A stretch of 64,000 nt of DNA from Gnetum montanum (Eukaryota; Streptophyta; Gnetopsida; Gnetales; Gnetaceae). The notes under the pieces were generated by a model, which did no database searches, had not been told where the DNA came from, and worked only from the letters and a program-made list of their open reading frames with translations. The stretch covers positions 334,726 through 398,725 of the forward strand of contig MNCI01003413.1 in the NCBI GenBank assembly GCA_015680685.1, given 5' to 3'. The translations under genes and the position numbers were made by a program. Below, in pieces: positions 1-9,809 of the stretch (position 1 is the stretch's first letter; each line of letters opens with the position of its first letter).

Positions 1-1020
1 TCCTGAAACTATGCTAGAGGAGTCACCGATGGAAATTTCCATGTCATCAGGATCTTACTTTATATCTTCTTTTGTTTCGTGCATCTCCTAAAGACTGACA
101 AGATGGAAATAGGCACCTTTGGGAATTGCCATTAACTTTTTCAACTATCAAATTGTAAAAACTTTTAACTAGTTTTATCATGCCAACCTGTTCCATGAAA
201 TGGCCAAAATGTGCCAACAATTTTCTTATGGTCCTTGTTAGGATCTTTGTGATCTCCATGTTAGGTATCTTTGCTTGACCATTAGCTTGGGGGTGATAGG
301 GTGTTTTTAATTTATGTTTGACCTCCAAGAATTACATGAGTTTTCAAAAAGTGGTACATATATAATGAGTTCCATTGTCAGAAATTAGTGCATGTGGCAC
401 CCCAAAATTGTTTACAACATTTTGATGTACAAATCTAGTAGCAGTGGATGATGTATATTTGATGACGATTGTTGCTTCTTCTCATTTGATGCAGTAGTCA
501 ACTGCTATGATGATATACACATTTCCATTTGACATGGATGTGATGGGACCCATGAAGTCAATGGCCCATATGTCAAAGGGCTCTAGTGGTTAAATCCACT
601 ATTGAGGACCCTCCATTCATGTGGTCCTTCCACCATCTCTTTGACAATGTTCACATGATCAAACAAACTAGTGGGAATCCCTAAAGATTATAGGCCAATA
701 GTATCTACCATCAGGATTTTTATGGTCGTGTATCTCCCAACATAGTGGCCTTTGCAAGGACCTTCGTGAGCATCCTAGAGTATGCATAGTTGATCTACAT
801 CAGGGACACACCAATGCACTAGGTGATTGACATACACCTTGTAAAGGTGTCCATTTATTTCCATGAAGTACTTTGCCTAATAAAGAAATTATTGTTTCTT
901 TCTAAAGTCTAGACATTGTGGCATCTTTTGAGTGAGAAGGTAAGTGAGGATGCTATCATACCATTTTGGTTTAGGGGGCACTTGGCCATTTATTACTCCT
1001 ATAAAGAGGAGTTCATCTAG
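1..1020 (-). pseudogene. J integrase remnant
   Basis: This would encode the integrase that joins retroelement cDNA to the host chromosome. The zinc-binding start is visible at about 700-800 (HE/D-x-P-C-K-G-H-Y-V-G pattern). The first catalytic Asp lies in WAIDFMGP (about 550-575) and the second in LISDNGTHY (about 370-400). The third catalytic residue, normally the Glu in the NGQAE motif, reads Lys (HPQANGQAKI, in the open stretch 47-328). That is a GAG-to-AAG type transition, so the enzyme would be dead even without the frameshifts. The 810-1020 stretch is the linker to RNase H. Confidence 0.85.
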
Positions 1021-2402
1021 TAATTAATCAGAGAGCAAAATCTCCTCCTCTTTATTATCCCATCTTAACTAAGAAAGATGGTTAGTGATCACATTCTTAG
1101 TTCCTTTCCAATTTATCATCATGAGATTGAATTCCTACAAGATCACAAGCCACCATATAATACAAGGGCTTATTGTTGGCTTATTCATTAGGAAGTAAAT
1201 GGCACTATGTTCTGTATGTACAAATATCTTATAACCAAGCACATAATACTTGAGCTTTTCAAAAGAATACATCACTATCATTAGTTCTTTCTTAGTTGTG
1301 GTGTAATTCAACTATTCACTCACAATGCTTCAGCTTGCACAATGGATGTAATATGGATGTTTCTTATCATCCAACTATGTACGCATGGCTCCCAAGCCAT
1401 AATTAGATGCATCCATCATTATGTAAAATGATATGGATCAATTTGGTACCCATATAATTGGAGTTTCTATGAGTTTGTTCTTCAATTGTTGGAAATCATG
1501 TTCACATTCCTTGGTCTAGATGAATGGAGCATCTTTTTTTGTAAGCTTGACCAATGGCTTTGCAATCTTAGAGAAATTCTCTATGAATTGCTAGTAGTAG
1601 CCAATGTGTCCAAGGAATGATTAGACATATTTGATTGTCTCTAGTTGGCATGTGATTTCCTGGATGACCCTTATCTTTTCAAGGTCTACCTCAATCCCTT
1701 CTTGTGAAATTTGATGCCCTAGTACTATGCCTTCCTAGACCATTAAATTGCTTTTTCTCCAATTAAGCCTGAGGTTTGTTTCAACACATCTTTTTAGTAC
1801 CTACTCAAGGTAGTCCAGGGATTGCTCAAATGTAGCCCCATAGGTAAAGAAGTTGTCCATAAATACTTCTATCCCACTACCAAAATATTATTGAAAAATA
1901 CTAAGGACCAAGAGTTGAAATGTTTTAGGGGAATTGACTAAACTAAATGACATCTTACAATATGCAAAAGTCCCCCAGGGACTCGTGAATGTTATCTTGG
2001 CCTGATCTTCTATCACAATTTGGATTTCTTTATAGCCACTATAATCATCCAAGAAGCTATAATAGCAATGCTTGGAGATAGTGTCCAACACTTGGTCCAT
2101 AAATGGCAATGGAAAATGATCTTTAAATGTTTCCATGTTCAATAGCCTAAATTTGACGCACACCTACCACTTGCCACCTTTCTTTGGTACAATTATGAAT
2201 GGGCTAACCCACTCACTATTTGTGATGGGATAGATGAACCTCACTTTGAGGAGTTGTTTTATTTCTTTCTTGATGATATGCTTTAACTTAGGATTCAACC
2301 ACCTTTGTGGCTGCCTTCTTGGCTTCATGGTTGAGTTAGTGTAGATGTGATGCTAGCATATCTTTGGATGGATTCCAGTTAATTCAAGATATGACCAAAC
2401 CC
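1021..2402 (-). pseudogene. J reverse transcriptase and RNase H remnant
   Basis: The reverse transcriptase core is open at 1888-2163 and shows FRLLNMETFKDHFPLPF, YYSFLDDYSGY and a decayed FAYCKMSFSLVNSP palm motif. These are typical of Ty3/gypsy enzymes that copy RNA to cDNA. The catalytic FMDD box at about 1845-1860 reads FMDN, the second Asp changed to Asn by a G-to-A step. RNase H sequence related to the better-kept copy in I follows at about 1150-1460. Several frames are needed to read it all. Confidence 0.88.
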
Positions 2403-2990
2403 ATGAAAAAAACAAAATAAATTCTTCAAAGGTTATCAACCCTTGAAGAGAATATTGAGGAAAAAAAAATACTAGTGCTGCTCCAAAATATAATAAACAA
2501 TGAATCTAATCTTAAAGAAACAAAGACAAAGAAAGGATCTGCAATTGTAGAAGCTTTAAAGTTCATGATGAAAAAATGACAAAAAAATTTACATTTTATA
2601 GGTATCCTAGAGATAAAGGGTAAAACTAATGAAACTTTGTTTAAGAAAGTTGAAAAAATTATAGATGATATGCATATACATTATTTGAAAATTAAGAAAT
2701 TTTTTAGGATTCTAGGTGAACAATGTGAAAAGCCCCTAACATATAATTGTAAAGTTTTGTGATGTAGAAGATCGGGTATATGTTTGAATACATTAAAGCC
2801 ATTTGAAGCAAAGTGAGAACAAGAAAAGTATTTGGATAATTGAGGATCTTACTTGAAAGGAACTCTCAGAAAGGGTTGAATAATGAAAAAAAATTAAGGC
2901 AACTAATGAATAGGGTTTTGTAGCATACCTAAATGCTAACAACATGGCAGTAATTACAAATAAGTAGTATTTCATAAATTATTCAAAAAA
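2403..2990 (+). pseudogene. LINE ORF1 remnant, L1 ORF1p/Transposase_22-like
   Basis: One frame runs from 2403 to about 2760 with stops at 2418, 2577 and 2760; a one-base shift continues it to about 2990. In order it shows a Lys/Glu-rich coiled-coil-like part, an RRM-like part (NLHFIGILEIKGKTNETLF), a FRILGEQCEKPLTYN segment in the place of the usual RLG...RP motif, and a C-terminal part with IWIIEDLT and GFVAYLNANNMAV. This order matches the RNA-binding ORF1 protein of metazoan-type L1 elements (coiled coil, RRM, CTD) as I know the family. Usual plant L1 ORF1 proteins carry a CCHC zinc finger instead. Recognition is by eye only. Confidence 0.6.
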
Positions 2991-3011
2991 TGTATAAGTT
3001 CTTTAAGCTGT

Positions 3012-3208
3012 AAATTTCTTAACATTAATGGTGGAATTACAAATAAAGTTGTTTCTTTGAATAGTATTGCCTTCTTTAATAACTTTGATATTTTTAGTTT
3101 TGTTCAAACTTGGAAAGATGTTGGTTTTGTAGATCTTGTACTTCCTAAATTTATTAAATTTATTGCAAGAAATACAAAAGTAGAGAAAAGAGGAAATTGC
3201 AATTTTTG
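3012..3208 (+). pseudogene. LINE ORF2 remnant: start of endonuclease domain
   Basis: An uninterrupted frame reads KFLNINGGITNKVVSL, then FFNNFDIFSFVQTW, then LPKFIKFIARNT. This resembles the first 60 or so residues of the APE-type endonuclease of LINE ORF2, which nicks target DNA to prime reverse transcription. The Asn of the first motif (NING) is present. The place usually held by the catalytic Glu (ETW) reads QTW. The frame is cut by the TGATGA start of the H LTR at 3209. It lies about 20 bases after the ORF1 remnant, as expected for a bicistronic LINE. Confidence 0.55.
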
Positions 3209-4625
3209 TGATGAGTCATCCAATGACATTTTGTAAGTCAGTTGTAAGCCCTAGATTCACAATGTTTTTCATGCACCTTATGTTTATGATTTTTGTACAC
3301 ATGGTTGAGGTTTCTACCTCATATATTTACATCCTAGTCCTTTGCTTCACACCTGTAGCTTTGGCACATGCTTCAAGCTTCTCGAGATGTTTCCAACTTC
3401 ATTCAAAGACCTTTAGAAGCTCCTAACATGTTCCCTAGTATCCCAACTTTCATCTAGAAAATGTAGGCAAAGTGTATGGGGGGAGGATGTGCTGACTACT
3501 TAATGTTAGTGTAGGAATGCTAAAGCACACCCCTTGCTACCCTGGTTGGTTCCTTTTACCTCTCTACCTCCCTCAATGTGTCTTTGGGATGTCTTGGTTA
3601 TGTTGATGAGCCTCCTTTGATGCTTGGGCAATAGCAAACCCCTACTATTGTATTGCAAAAATTATAAATGCTCAAGATGAGCTCTCACATAGGACAACTT
3701 AATTTCAAGAATTTCAATTTAGCTTTTGGCATCCAGTTTCATGTGAAAAGCACTTCTTCCCTTAGGTAAGTTGATTCGTTCCTTGTTTTCTATGTGTTTT
3801 GAGTCATCACTTTCACAACTGTGGCTAGACTCTATGAGAGTGCTACTATGCTTACATAGCTTGGAACCATTTGGTTAATGCAGAGTCAAATGTTTGCATA
3901 GTGAATAAAGCTTATGATTTTACATTGTTTCATCATTGATGCCTTAGACATTGAAACTTTAAAAATATTATAAAACATTAAAAATATAAAAATATTTATT
4001 TAATTCTCATTTTTATAAGTTGCAATAATCCACCGTTACCCAAGGAGGTCATAACTCTATAACATGGTGTTGGACCATCAAGGTTATGAATAAGAGCCAT
4101 TTTATTTGTATTTGTATGTGGTGTTCAACCTATATCCACAAGGAATTGCAATACACCAATTATGCCTATGCCCATGTGGGATTGCAATGTATGTGTGTTT
4201 ATTATTGTTTGTTTCTTATAAATATAGAATCCATAAAAATTATAAAATATAAAATCATAAATATTTTTCTCTATCTCTTACCATGGGATGTTGGAACCCA
4301 AAATTTGAAACATAGGTACACCCCAAGATTTATAGGAGTTTATAACTCAATGCTACCTAATAGAATTGAACCAATGATTTGGAGTTACCAAGCCAAGACC
4401 TGTACCACTAGGATAATGCCACATTTTTAATCTATCTATCACCATGACAACATGGGTTTTACATGTATCATATGTACTATAATATCTTTTATCTTTCTTG
4501 AATACAACAACATACAAAAATGTTCTTGGTAATCCACTCAACATCATCCTTGAAGCTGATGACCTAATTGCATTATGATTTGGATGATAAATTCCATTGG
4601 TATAAACATGGAGAGACTCTTATCA
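3209..4625 (+). repeat. LTR of element H (5' LTR copy)
   Basis: This stretch begins TGATGAGTC, ends CTCTTATCA and is followed directly by a tRNA-Asp-type primer-binding site, which marks it as a 5' LTR in plus orientation. About two thirds of it is found again, split in three pieces, at 37670-37870, 44511-44751 and 51319-51701. That copy lacks blocks of about 80 and 350 bases and the SINE-like insertion. The LTR interrupts the LINE endonuclease frame. No 5-bp target duplication could be matched to the right end of the other LTR copy. Confidence 0.75.
4286..4431 (-). mobile_element. probable tRNA-derived SINE inside the H LTR
   Basis: This 146-bp block is absent from the other H-type LTR, where CTCTTATCATGACAAC is continuous at about 51512-51527. 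It is flanked by 15-bp direct repeats matching at 13 positions (4271-4285 and 4432-4446), like LINE-made target duplications. On the minus strand it starts with an RNA polymerase III promoter pattern: an A box TATCCTAGTGG at about 4406-4416 and, some 43 bases on, a B box GGTTCAATTCT (4362-4372) that fits GWTCRANNC. The remaining 70 bases are unlike tRNA, and no poly-A tail is seen. Confidence 0.55.
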
Positions 4626-4626
4626 T

Positions 4627-4644
4627 TAGCACCATTGTTGGGGA
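4627..4644 (+). other. primer-binding site of H (tRNA-Asp type)
   Basis: TAGCACCATTGTTGGGGA lies one base past the LTR end. It differs from the tRNA-Asp primer site used by Athila/Tat-type gypsy elements (TGGCGCCGTTGCCGGGGA, from memory) at five places, all transitions. This sets the orientation of H as plus. Confidence 0.7.
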
Positions 4645-4753
4645 GGGCATTGGTGAATTATATAGAAATACTTGTACATTGTTCATTTTAAATTTTATTC
4701 AAATTAAATGTGCATTTTTAGTGTTGTGTGTGTAGGTTGTGAACACGAATGAG

Positions 4754-5479
4754 ATGACATATAGCACTAAGAGCCCACCAAAGACTTTAGGAAAGGCACC
4801 AAAAAGATGATGGCATTTTATCATCATTGAGCATTCAAAGGATAAGATCCTTCTACCAATTATGTTGGCTTATCATCAAGATAAGTAGGGAAGGTGGATA
4901 GATGCTCATGACCAATTCTTTAAGGATCCATTCATGGCTACACTAGATTATCTTATTAATGCCTTGATTAATATGGGACTAGACAATGAGCACACATCAT
5001 ACAAGGCTCACTAACCTATGTTTGATGATTACAAGTCTTTGTACATGCAAGATCCTCAAGATCAAATGGTGAAAGAAGATGCTAGTCATAGCTTTTCATC
5101 TAATCATTTAGATGAAGACCAAGAAGCTAAAGTAGATAAGAAGGGTAAAGGGATGGTCTACCATCAAGTTCTCTAGTTAGATACCTTTACCTCATGTGTA
5201 GCCCAAATCTTAACTGATGATCTTCTTTTCAAATTTTGGAATTTGCATTTATCTAGGCTTGTTAGTAAAGATGATGATTTTGCTTTGTTCAGCTGTGATA
5301 ATTATCATGAATTAACTAAATCCATACACATTCTAAGAAAGCATGTTCATGATAGCATGATCAAATGGATTAACATGGCTAATGTACCAACATATAGAGG
5401 GTATAGAAGTGATGATATCCAAATCTATATGAAATTCTTTGATAATTCTTATTATCTCCAAGAGATTGTGAGCAATTAG
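4754..5479 (+). pseudogene. H first ORF (gag position), unrecognised protein
   Basis: A single 242-codon frame starts at an ATG 128 bases after the LTR and ends at TAG 5477. Four in-frame stops (TGA 4808, TAG 4886, TAA 5012, TAG 5174) interrupt it without any frameshift. Each stop is one C-to-T change away from CGA, CAG, CAA and CAG. The protein is acidic in the middle (HLDEDQEAK), then has LTDDLLFKFWNLHLSRLVS and a Tyr-rich end. I do not recognise a Gag, zinc knuckle or other domain, so only its place after the primer site suggests a gag. Sequence of copia element A begins four bases past the final stop. Confidence 0.5.
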
Positions 5480-5482
5480 TAG

Positions 5483-6779
5483 AATTTACTTGATAGGATA
5501 GGATCCTATTTCTATGTTGTTACATAGAGTGGTCAGTCCTTGCTCATCCACTGGTTTTGTGAAAGCATCAGCTAATTGGTTTGTGGTGCCAATAAATTCT
5601 AGCTTTATGTGCCCACGTTAAGTATGTTCTCATATAGAGTGATGATGTATTTCAATGTGTTTGGTACGAGAGTGTTGAATTGGATTTTTTTGTCATATTG
5701 AGAATACTATTGTTATCATAATAGATAGGTGTAGATTGAGTTCTTACTCCTAAATCTTTGAGCATTTCTTCCATCCATAGGAGTTGAGTATAGCAACTTC
5801 CAGCTGAGATGTATTCAGCTTCTACCATAGAAAGTGTTGTAGAAATTTTCTTTGTGGTTTTCCAAGATAGAAGGTTCCTTCCTAGAAAGAAGCAATTCCC
5901 ACTTGTGCTTCTATGATCATTTGAATATCTTGTCCAATCTACATTACAATGTCCTTTGGACACCAAAGGTTCCAGTTAGTAGTACCTTTCAAATAATAAA
6001 AAAAACTTTAACCATGTTTAAATGAGATTCTTTTGGAGCAGCTTGATATCTACCACATATTCCTATACATAATGCTATATTTGGTCTACTAGTAGTTAAA
6101 TAAAGAAGACTACCAAGCATGCCTCTATAAAGTTGTGATCAATAGGCTTTTCTTGATCATATTTGGTAAGTTTAAAATTTGAAGCCATAGGAGTGTTTTT
6201 AACCTTAACATTAGCTAGGTTGAATTTGAGAAGAAGATATTTGGCATACTTGGTTTGAAAAATGAAGGTTCCATCTTCAAATTAATTGATTTGAAATTTA
6301 AGAAAGTTTTTGAGTTCTCCCATCATGCTCATTTTGAATTTAGATTGCATAAGACCTAAGATTTTCTCGGAGAGAGCTTCATTAGTAGCATCAAAAATAA
6401 TATCATCAATAGAAATTTGAACTATAAGTAGATCATTACCTTCTCTTTTGAGAAATAAAGTGACAAAAACCTTATCTCTTTTAAAACCATTTGATGTAAG
6501 ATGTTGGAAAAGTCTTTCATACCAAGCTCTAGGAGCTTGTTTAAGTTCATAGAGATCCTTCTTGAGCTTTTAAATATGATCAGGTTTGATGGAATCTATA
6601 GAACCTTTAGGTTATGGTTCCATTTAAGAAGGCACGTTTTATGTGCATTTGATATAGCTTGATATTTTTAATACTAACATATGCCAAAAGAAGTCTAATA
6701 GATTCTAATTTAGTAATAGGAGAAAATTTTTTATTTTATGATAGTTTTTGAATAGGAACAATTTCATCAACAAGTTGTG
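5483..6779 (-). pseudogene. A reverse transcriptase and RNase H remnant
   Basis: RNase H is open at 5652-5966 and shows GHCNVDWTRYSNDHRSTSGN, CFFLGRNLLSWKTTKK, MVEAEYISAGSCYTQLLWM and YYDNNSILNMTK, all standard copia RNase H motifs. The reverse transcriptase is spread over several frames upstream. Its catalytic box reads SIDDI, with both Asp codons kept at 6402-6407 where copia normally has YVDD. The enzyme would copy element RNA to DNA and remove the RNA strand. Stops and shifts show it is inactive. Confidence 0.88.
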
Positions 6780-7500
6780 TTAAGTAATGTCATGATCATC
6801 AACTTTAACATTTATAGTTTCTTCTATAGTATTTGTCCTTTTATTGAAAACTCTATAAGTCTTGCTAACTAACGAATATCCTAAGAAAATACCTTCATCT
6901 GTTTTAGGATCAAATTTTTGCAAATTATCTTTATCATTCATGATATAGCATTTTGAACCAAAGACATGAAAATAACCTATTAAAGGTTTCATATTAGTCC
7001 ATAATTCATAAGGAGTTTTAGAAGTAAATCTTCTTACAAAAATTTTGTTGGAAACATAGCAAGCAGTGTTGATTACTTTAGCCCAAAAGTAATAGGAAAG
7101 GTTTTGATCATTCAATGTGGTCTTTTCCATTTCATTCAAAATCATATTCTTCCTTTTGACTACACCATTTTGTTGAGTAGTTCTTGTAGTATAAAGTTGA
7201 TCGAGTATGCTGTTCATTTGATAGAATTGCTCAAACTTGGCATTTTTAAATTTTTCTCCATTGTCACTTTTGATAAATTTAATGCCATATCCTTTTAATT
7301 TTTGAATATGATTGCAAATTCTTAAGAAATGATCAGATACCTCATCCTTATGATATAAAAAGGCAACCCAAGTAAAATGCAAGTAATCATTAATAATAGT
7401 TAGAAAGTACATTTTCTTTCCCAAACTGAGTGTTTGAGAAGGGCCAACCACATCCATATGAAGTAGATCTAAGGGATAAGAGGTAAATATAAGATTTTTC
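6780..7500 (-). pseudogene. A integrase, long open core with dead active site
   Basis: A 225-codon open frame (6780-7457) carries most of the copia integrase core: MDVVGPSQT with the first catalytic Asp, IKFIKSDNGEKF with the second, TTQQNGVVKRKN, then a C-terminal part with AKVINTACYVSNK, FHVFGSKCYIM and GIFLGYS. The third catalytic residue sits exactly 35 residues past the second Asp, as in the DD35E signature, but is Lys instead of Glu (about 7155). The codon would be a GAA-to-AAA change in a CpG context. The protein therefore could not perform strand transfer although its frame is long. Confidence 0.92.
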
Positions 7501-7796
7501 TTACCAAATTATTACCCTTGTTTTCTTTCCTTTCTAACATGCTTCATAAGTATTCATATTAAAGTCTTTGAGTTTGGGTAGTTGATGAACCATTTCCTTC
7601 GAAGTAAGTGTTTAAAGAATTTCTTTGTTTATGTGGCCTAGCTTCCTATTCCATAGACGTGTATCATCTGTACAACCCACTATAACTTTGATTAAAGGTT
7701 AGGATTATTTCAAAAAATAGTGGTGTAAACATTTCCCTTTCTAGTTCTCTCTATCACAATGTTTTCAGTGGTTAAATCTTGTATTCTACAAGTTTC

Positions 7797-8062
7797 TTAA
7801 GAAAAAGTAACATTGAAATTTGAATAAAAAATTTGACTAACACTAAGAAGATTATTTTTTAATCCTTTAACAAAGAACACCTTATTTACAATTGGAAGTC
7901 CCTTCCTGTTTCTTCCTATGATACCAATACCTATTATATAAGCCTCCATGTTGTCTCCAAAAGTGACGGTTCCATAATTTTGTTCCATGAAGTGGGTGAA
8001 GTAGGATTTATCATGTCATGTGCCTTGAACATCCACTATCAATATACCACATGCTTGTTTTG
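7797..8062 (-). pseudogene. A protease and pre-integrase remnant
   Basis: The aspartic protease box WYIDSGCSRHMT is visible with its DSG codons at 8032-8040, so the catalytic Asp is intact. After a frameshift the next open stretch (7797-7988) reads VTFGDNMEAYIIGIG and VKGLKNNLLSVSQI. This is the conserved protease-to-GAG-pre-integrase segment of copia polyproteins. The protease would cut the Gag-Pol polyprotein inside the particle. Confidence 0.85.
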
Positions 8063-8743
8063 GCATTATAGAGAGTTATTTGAGCCATTAAGTTCTTTTC
8101 ATGCTTTCTCTCTTTTTGTTTCTAAACCTGCAAAGATCCTAGCCTAGATTGCTTTTGCAAAGACCAAGTATCTGGTTCATCTGAATATAGAAATACTCTT
8201 GAATATGACTAGATTTTCCACAAAATAAACAATTTAGAAGTTTATACTTTGATCTGTTATCAAAATTGGATTGATTTTCTTCTATAGAATCTCATAGACA
8301 CTTATCTTTTCACTTTTGATCTTTGGGCTTCTCTACAGAGTTTCCATCCACTCAATCACATTGGTTAGCTTTTGAACCTTAGCCTTAAGGTTTGAGTTTT
8401 CTTTCATAAGATAAAAAAATTCATGAATAAGAATGGTAATTTTTGTTTCTTTGGCATGAAAAACATTTTTCACTTTAACACATAAACTTTGAAAAGAAAT
8501 GACTTCATGGCAAAACAACCCATAACTTTTTTCAAAAGATATATTGTTGTTTGACCTTCTTTTGATGTCAGGATTATCACAAGTTTCATCAATCATATAA
8601 TCTTTTATATTGTTGAATTTTAAAAAGGAAATGAAAGATTTACCTTTATCAAAGTGATATAGGAATTGAATACAACATTTGTTGAAGTATATTAGTCTCC
8701 TTGTCCAATTGTGCTTGATGTTGATTCTTCCTTCCTTATTCAT
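8063..8743 (-). pseudogene. A gag, N-terminally truncated form
   Basis: The open part (8333-8743) starts at an ATG only 27 bases after the primer site. Its second half (HEVISFQSLCVKVKN, YLMKENSNLKAKVQKLTNVI) matches the coiled-coil part that follows the first zinc knuckle in the Gag of G. A knuckle-like CLFCGKSSH lies near 8225-8250 but lacks its last Cys. No UBN2-type capsid domain and no first knuckle (as at 39056-39944 in G) are present. Element B has the same short layout, so the loss predates both copies. Confidence 0.7.
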
Positions 8744-8770
8744 GTTGCTTTATCTATGAGAGATAACCTT

Positions 8771-8782
8771 GCTTTGATACCA
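8771..8782 (-). other. primer-binding site of A (initiator-Met tRNA type)
   Basis: The minus strand reads TGGTATCAAAGC two bases inside the LTR edge. This is one change from the TGGTATCAGAGC site complementary to plant initiator Met-tRNA used by most copia elements. Confidence 0.88.
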
Positions 8783-8784
8783 CC

Positions 8785-9809
8785 TAAGGATCATAGAACT
8801 TAGAATGGGGGCATGAATAAGTTCCCCAAACAAAATTAAGAAACCAAAAAAATCACACTTAATTTTTATGAGATTTCCTAACTGAGGTATGTTCACATTT
8901 GAAGGGTAGAATCCTTGCACACCTCCAAACTTTGTTTCTCAAAAATGTGGTATGAAGGGCACCACACCCTATACAAGCTCTTAGCTCCACATAAGGATAT
9001 TTCTTCATTTCAAAACTACTCAATCTCACAAGGTCTTAACAAGCTTAATTATAAATATCTTCTCATAAGAAGTACATCAACCTTGTAGGGCATCAAAGAA
9101 AAAGAAAGAAATTACAAGAAGAGATTGTAACTTAACTTACAAATACCTTGTACAATGAATTACAATCTCTCAATAAATCAGATCAAATGATGTGTTAATT
9201 TAAGTTCACAAGTATAACAAGATATTGACAATGATAGCTTGACGCTAAAAAATACTTTCAAAATACTTTCTTTGATAGTAAAAATTCATGTACAACAAAC
9301 TTGCTCAAAATTCAAGAAAATGGAGTCTTCTTATAGCCTTGGAGTTTTTGAGATCACCTTAGAATTCATGCAATGACTATTTAATAGCTAGTGTAGACAT
9401 CTCCTTTGAGATTGGGATGTTTCTTTGAAAATGAATTCAATTCTAGGGAGATGTCTCTTTTGAAAATGGGATGTCTCTATGGAGACATCTTCTCTTGAAA
9501 GGATATGTCTCCTATTTTTTGGAGATGTCTTCTCTGAGTTAATTTCACCTTAGCCAAGACATCTTTTGCTTCCAGGAGACATCTTCTCAACTTTTAAACC
9601 TTGATTCTTGAAGCTTTCTCTCAATCACTGAAGCATCTTCATTTTTCTTGTAGTCTTCTTATATGTTCATTCTCCCTTGATTCTTCATGTCGACATCTCT
9701 TTATAGATGTGATTTCTTGAGCTCTCATTCATGCCTACAAAATCATCAGACTTCACAATATCTATGTTCTTCATTTTCCTTAAGGTTTTAACATACCAAA
9801 AGTTCAACA
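8785..9809 (-). repeat. 5' LTR of element A
   Basis: In element orientation it starts TGTTGAACTTTTGGTATG and ends at CCTTA beside the primer site. A TATA-like GGCTATAAGAAG sits at 9327-9338, preceded (9380-9600) by a run of AGACATCT/AGATGTCT words. It has only one copy (about 8946-9052) of a block of about 104 bp that is doubled in the LTRs of B, F and G. Its outer end directly touches the truncated LTR of B at 9810. Confidence 0.88.
9327..9600 (-). promoter_or_regulatory. U3 promoter of A: TATA box with palindromic 8-mer array
   Basis: Reading on the minus strand, at least eight AGACATCT, AGATGTCT or near variants lie in about 220 bases just upstream of GGCTATAAGAAG. The same layout occurs in the LTRs of B (10378-10620 and 34698-34940), G (38050-38390 and 43580-43889) and F (55317-55540 and 59216-59440). 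Copies that escaped CpG decay read AGACGTCT, a perfect palindrome with an ACGT core of the sort bound by plant bZIP factors. Function as an enhancer is inferred from position and repetition only. Confidence 0.5.

Larger units (their letters stand above)
1..2402 (-). mobile_element. Ty3/gypsy element J, pol fragment
   Basis: The fragment reads on the minus strand from reverse transcriptase (high coordinates) through RNase H to integrase (low coordinates), the Ty3/gypsy order. It runs off the left edge of the window and is cut near 2400, where the sequence stops aligning with elements C and I and a plus-strand LINE begins. No LTR, gag or protease of this copy is in the window. Its protein is closest by eye to element I (44752-51313), so the two probably belong to one family. 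Many stops and frameshifts make it non-functional. Confidence 0.9.
2403..3208 (+). mobile_element. LINE (non-LTR retrotransposon) fragment
   Basis: A plus-strand stretch with the layout of an L1-like element: the end of ORF1, a short gap, then the start of an ORF2 endonuclease. It abuts gypsy fragment J on the left and is cut on the right at 3209 by the LTR of element H. The N-terminus of ORF1 is missing, so it is 5'-truncated or was broken by later events. The rest of ORF2 (reverse transcriptase) is not seen after the H-type LTR end near 51701. Confidence 0.65.
5483..9809 (-). mobile_element. Ty1/copia element A (Sirevirus-like), 3' LTR missing
   Basis: On the minus strand it holds a 5' LTR (8785-9809), an initiator-Met primer site, a shortened gag, protease, integrase, reverse transcriptase and RNase H, the Ty1/copia order. 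The copy ends abruptly near 5483, just past RNase H, so the purine tract and 3' LTR are lost. The same end-of-pol sequence appears in B at about 11129. Its 5' LTR directly abuts the 3' LTR of B. The Sirevirus assignment rests on similarity of Gag, LTR and purine tract to elements B, F and G. Confidence 0.88.

Noticed and set aside
4360-4431. A functional tRNA gene on the minus strand
   Set aside because: Only A and B box patterns fit; the acceptor and anticodon stems do not form by eye, and the block continues as a SINE-like tail.
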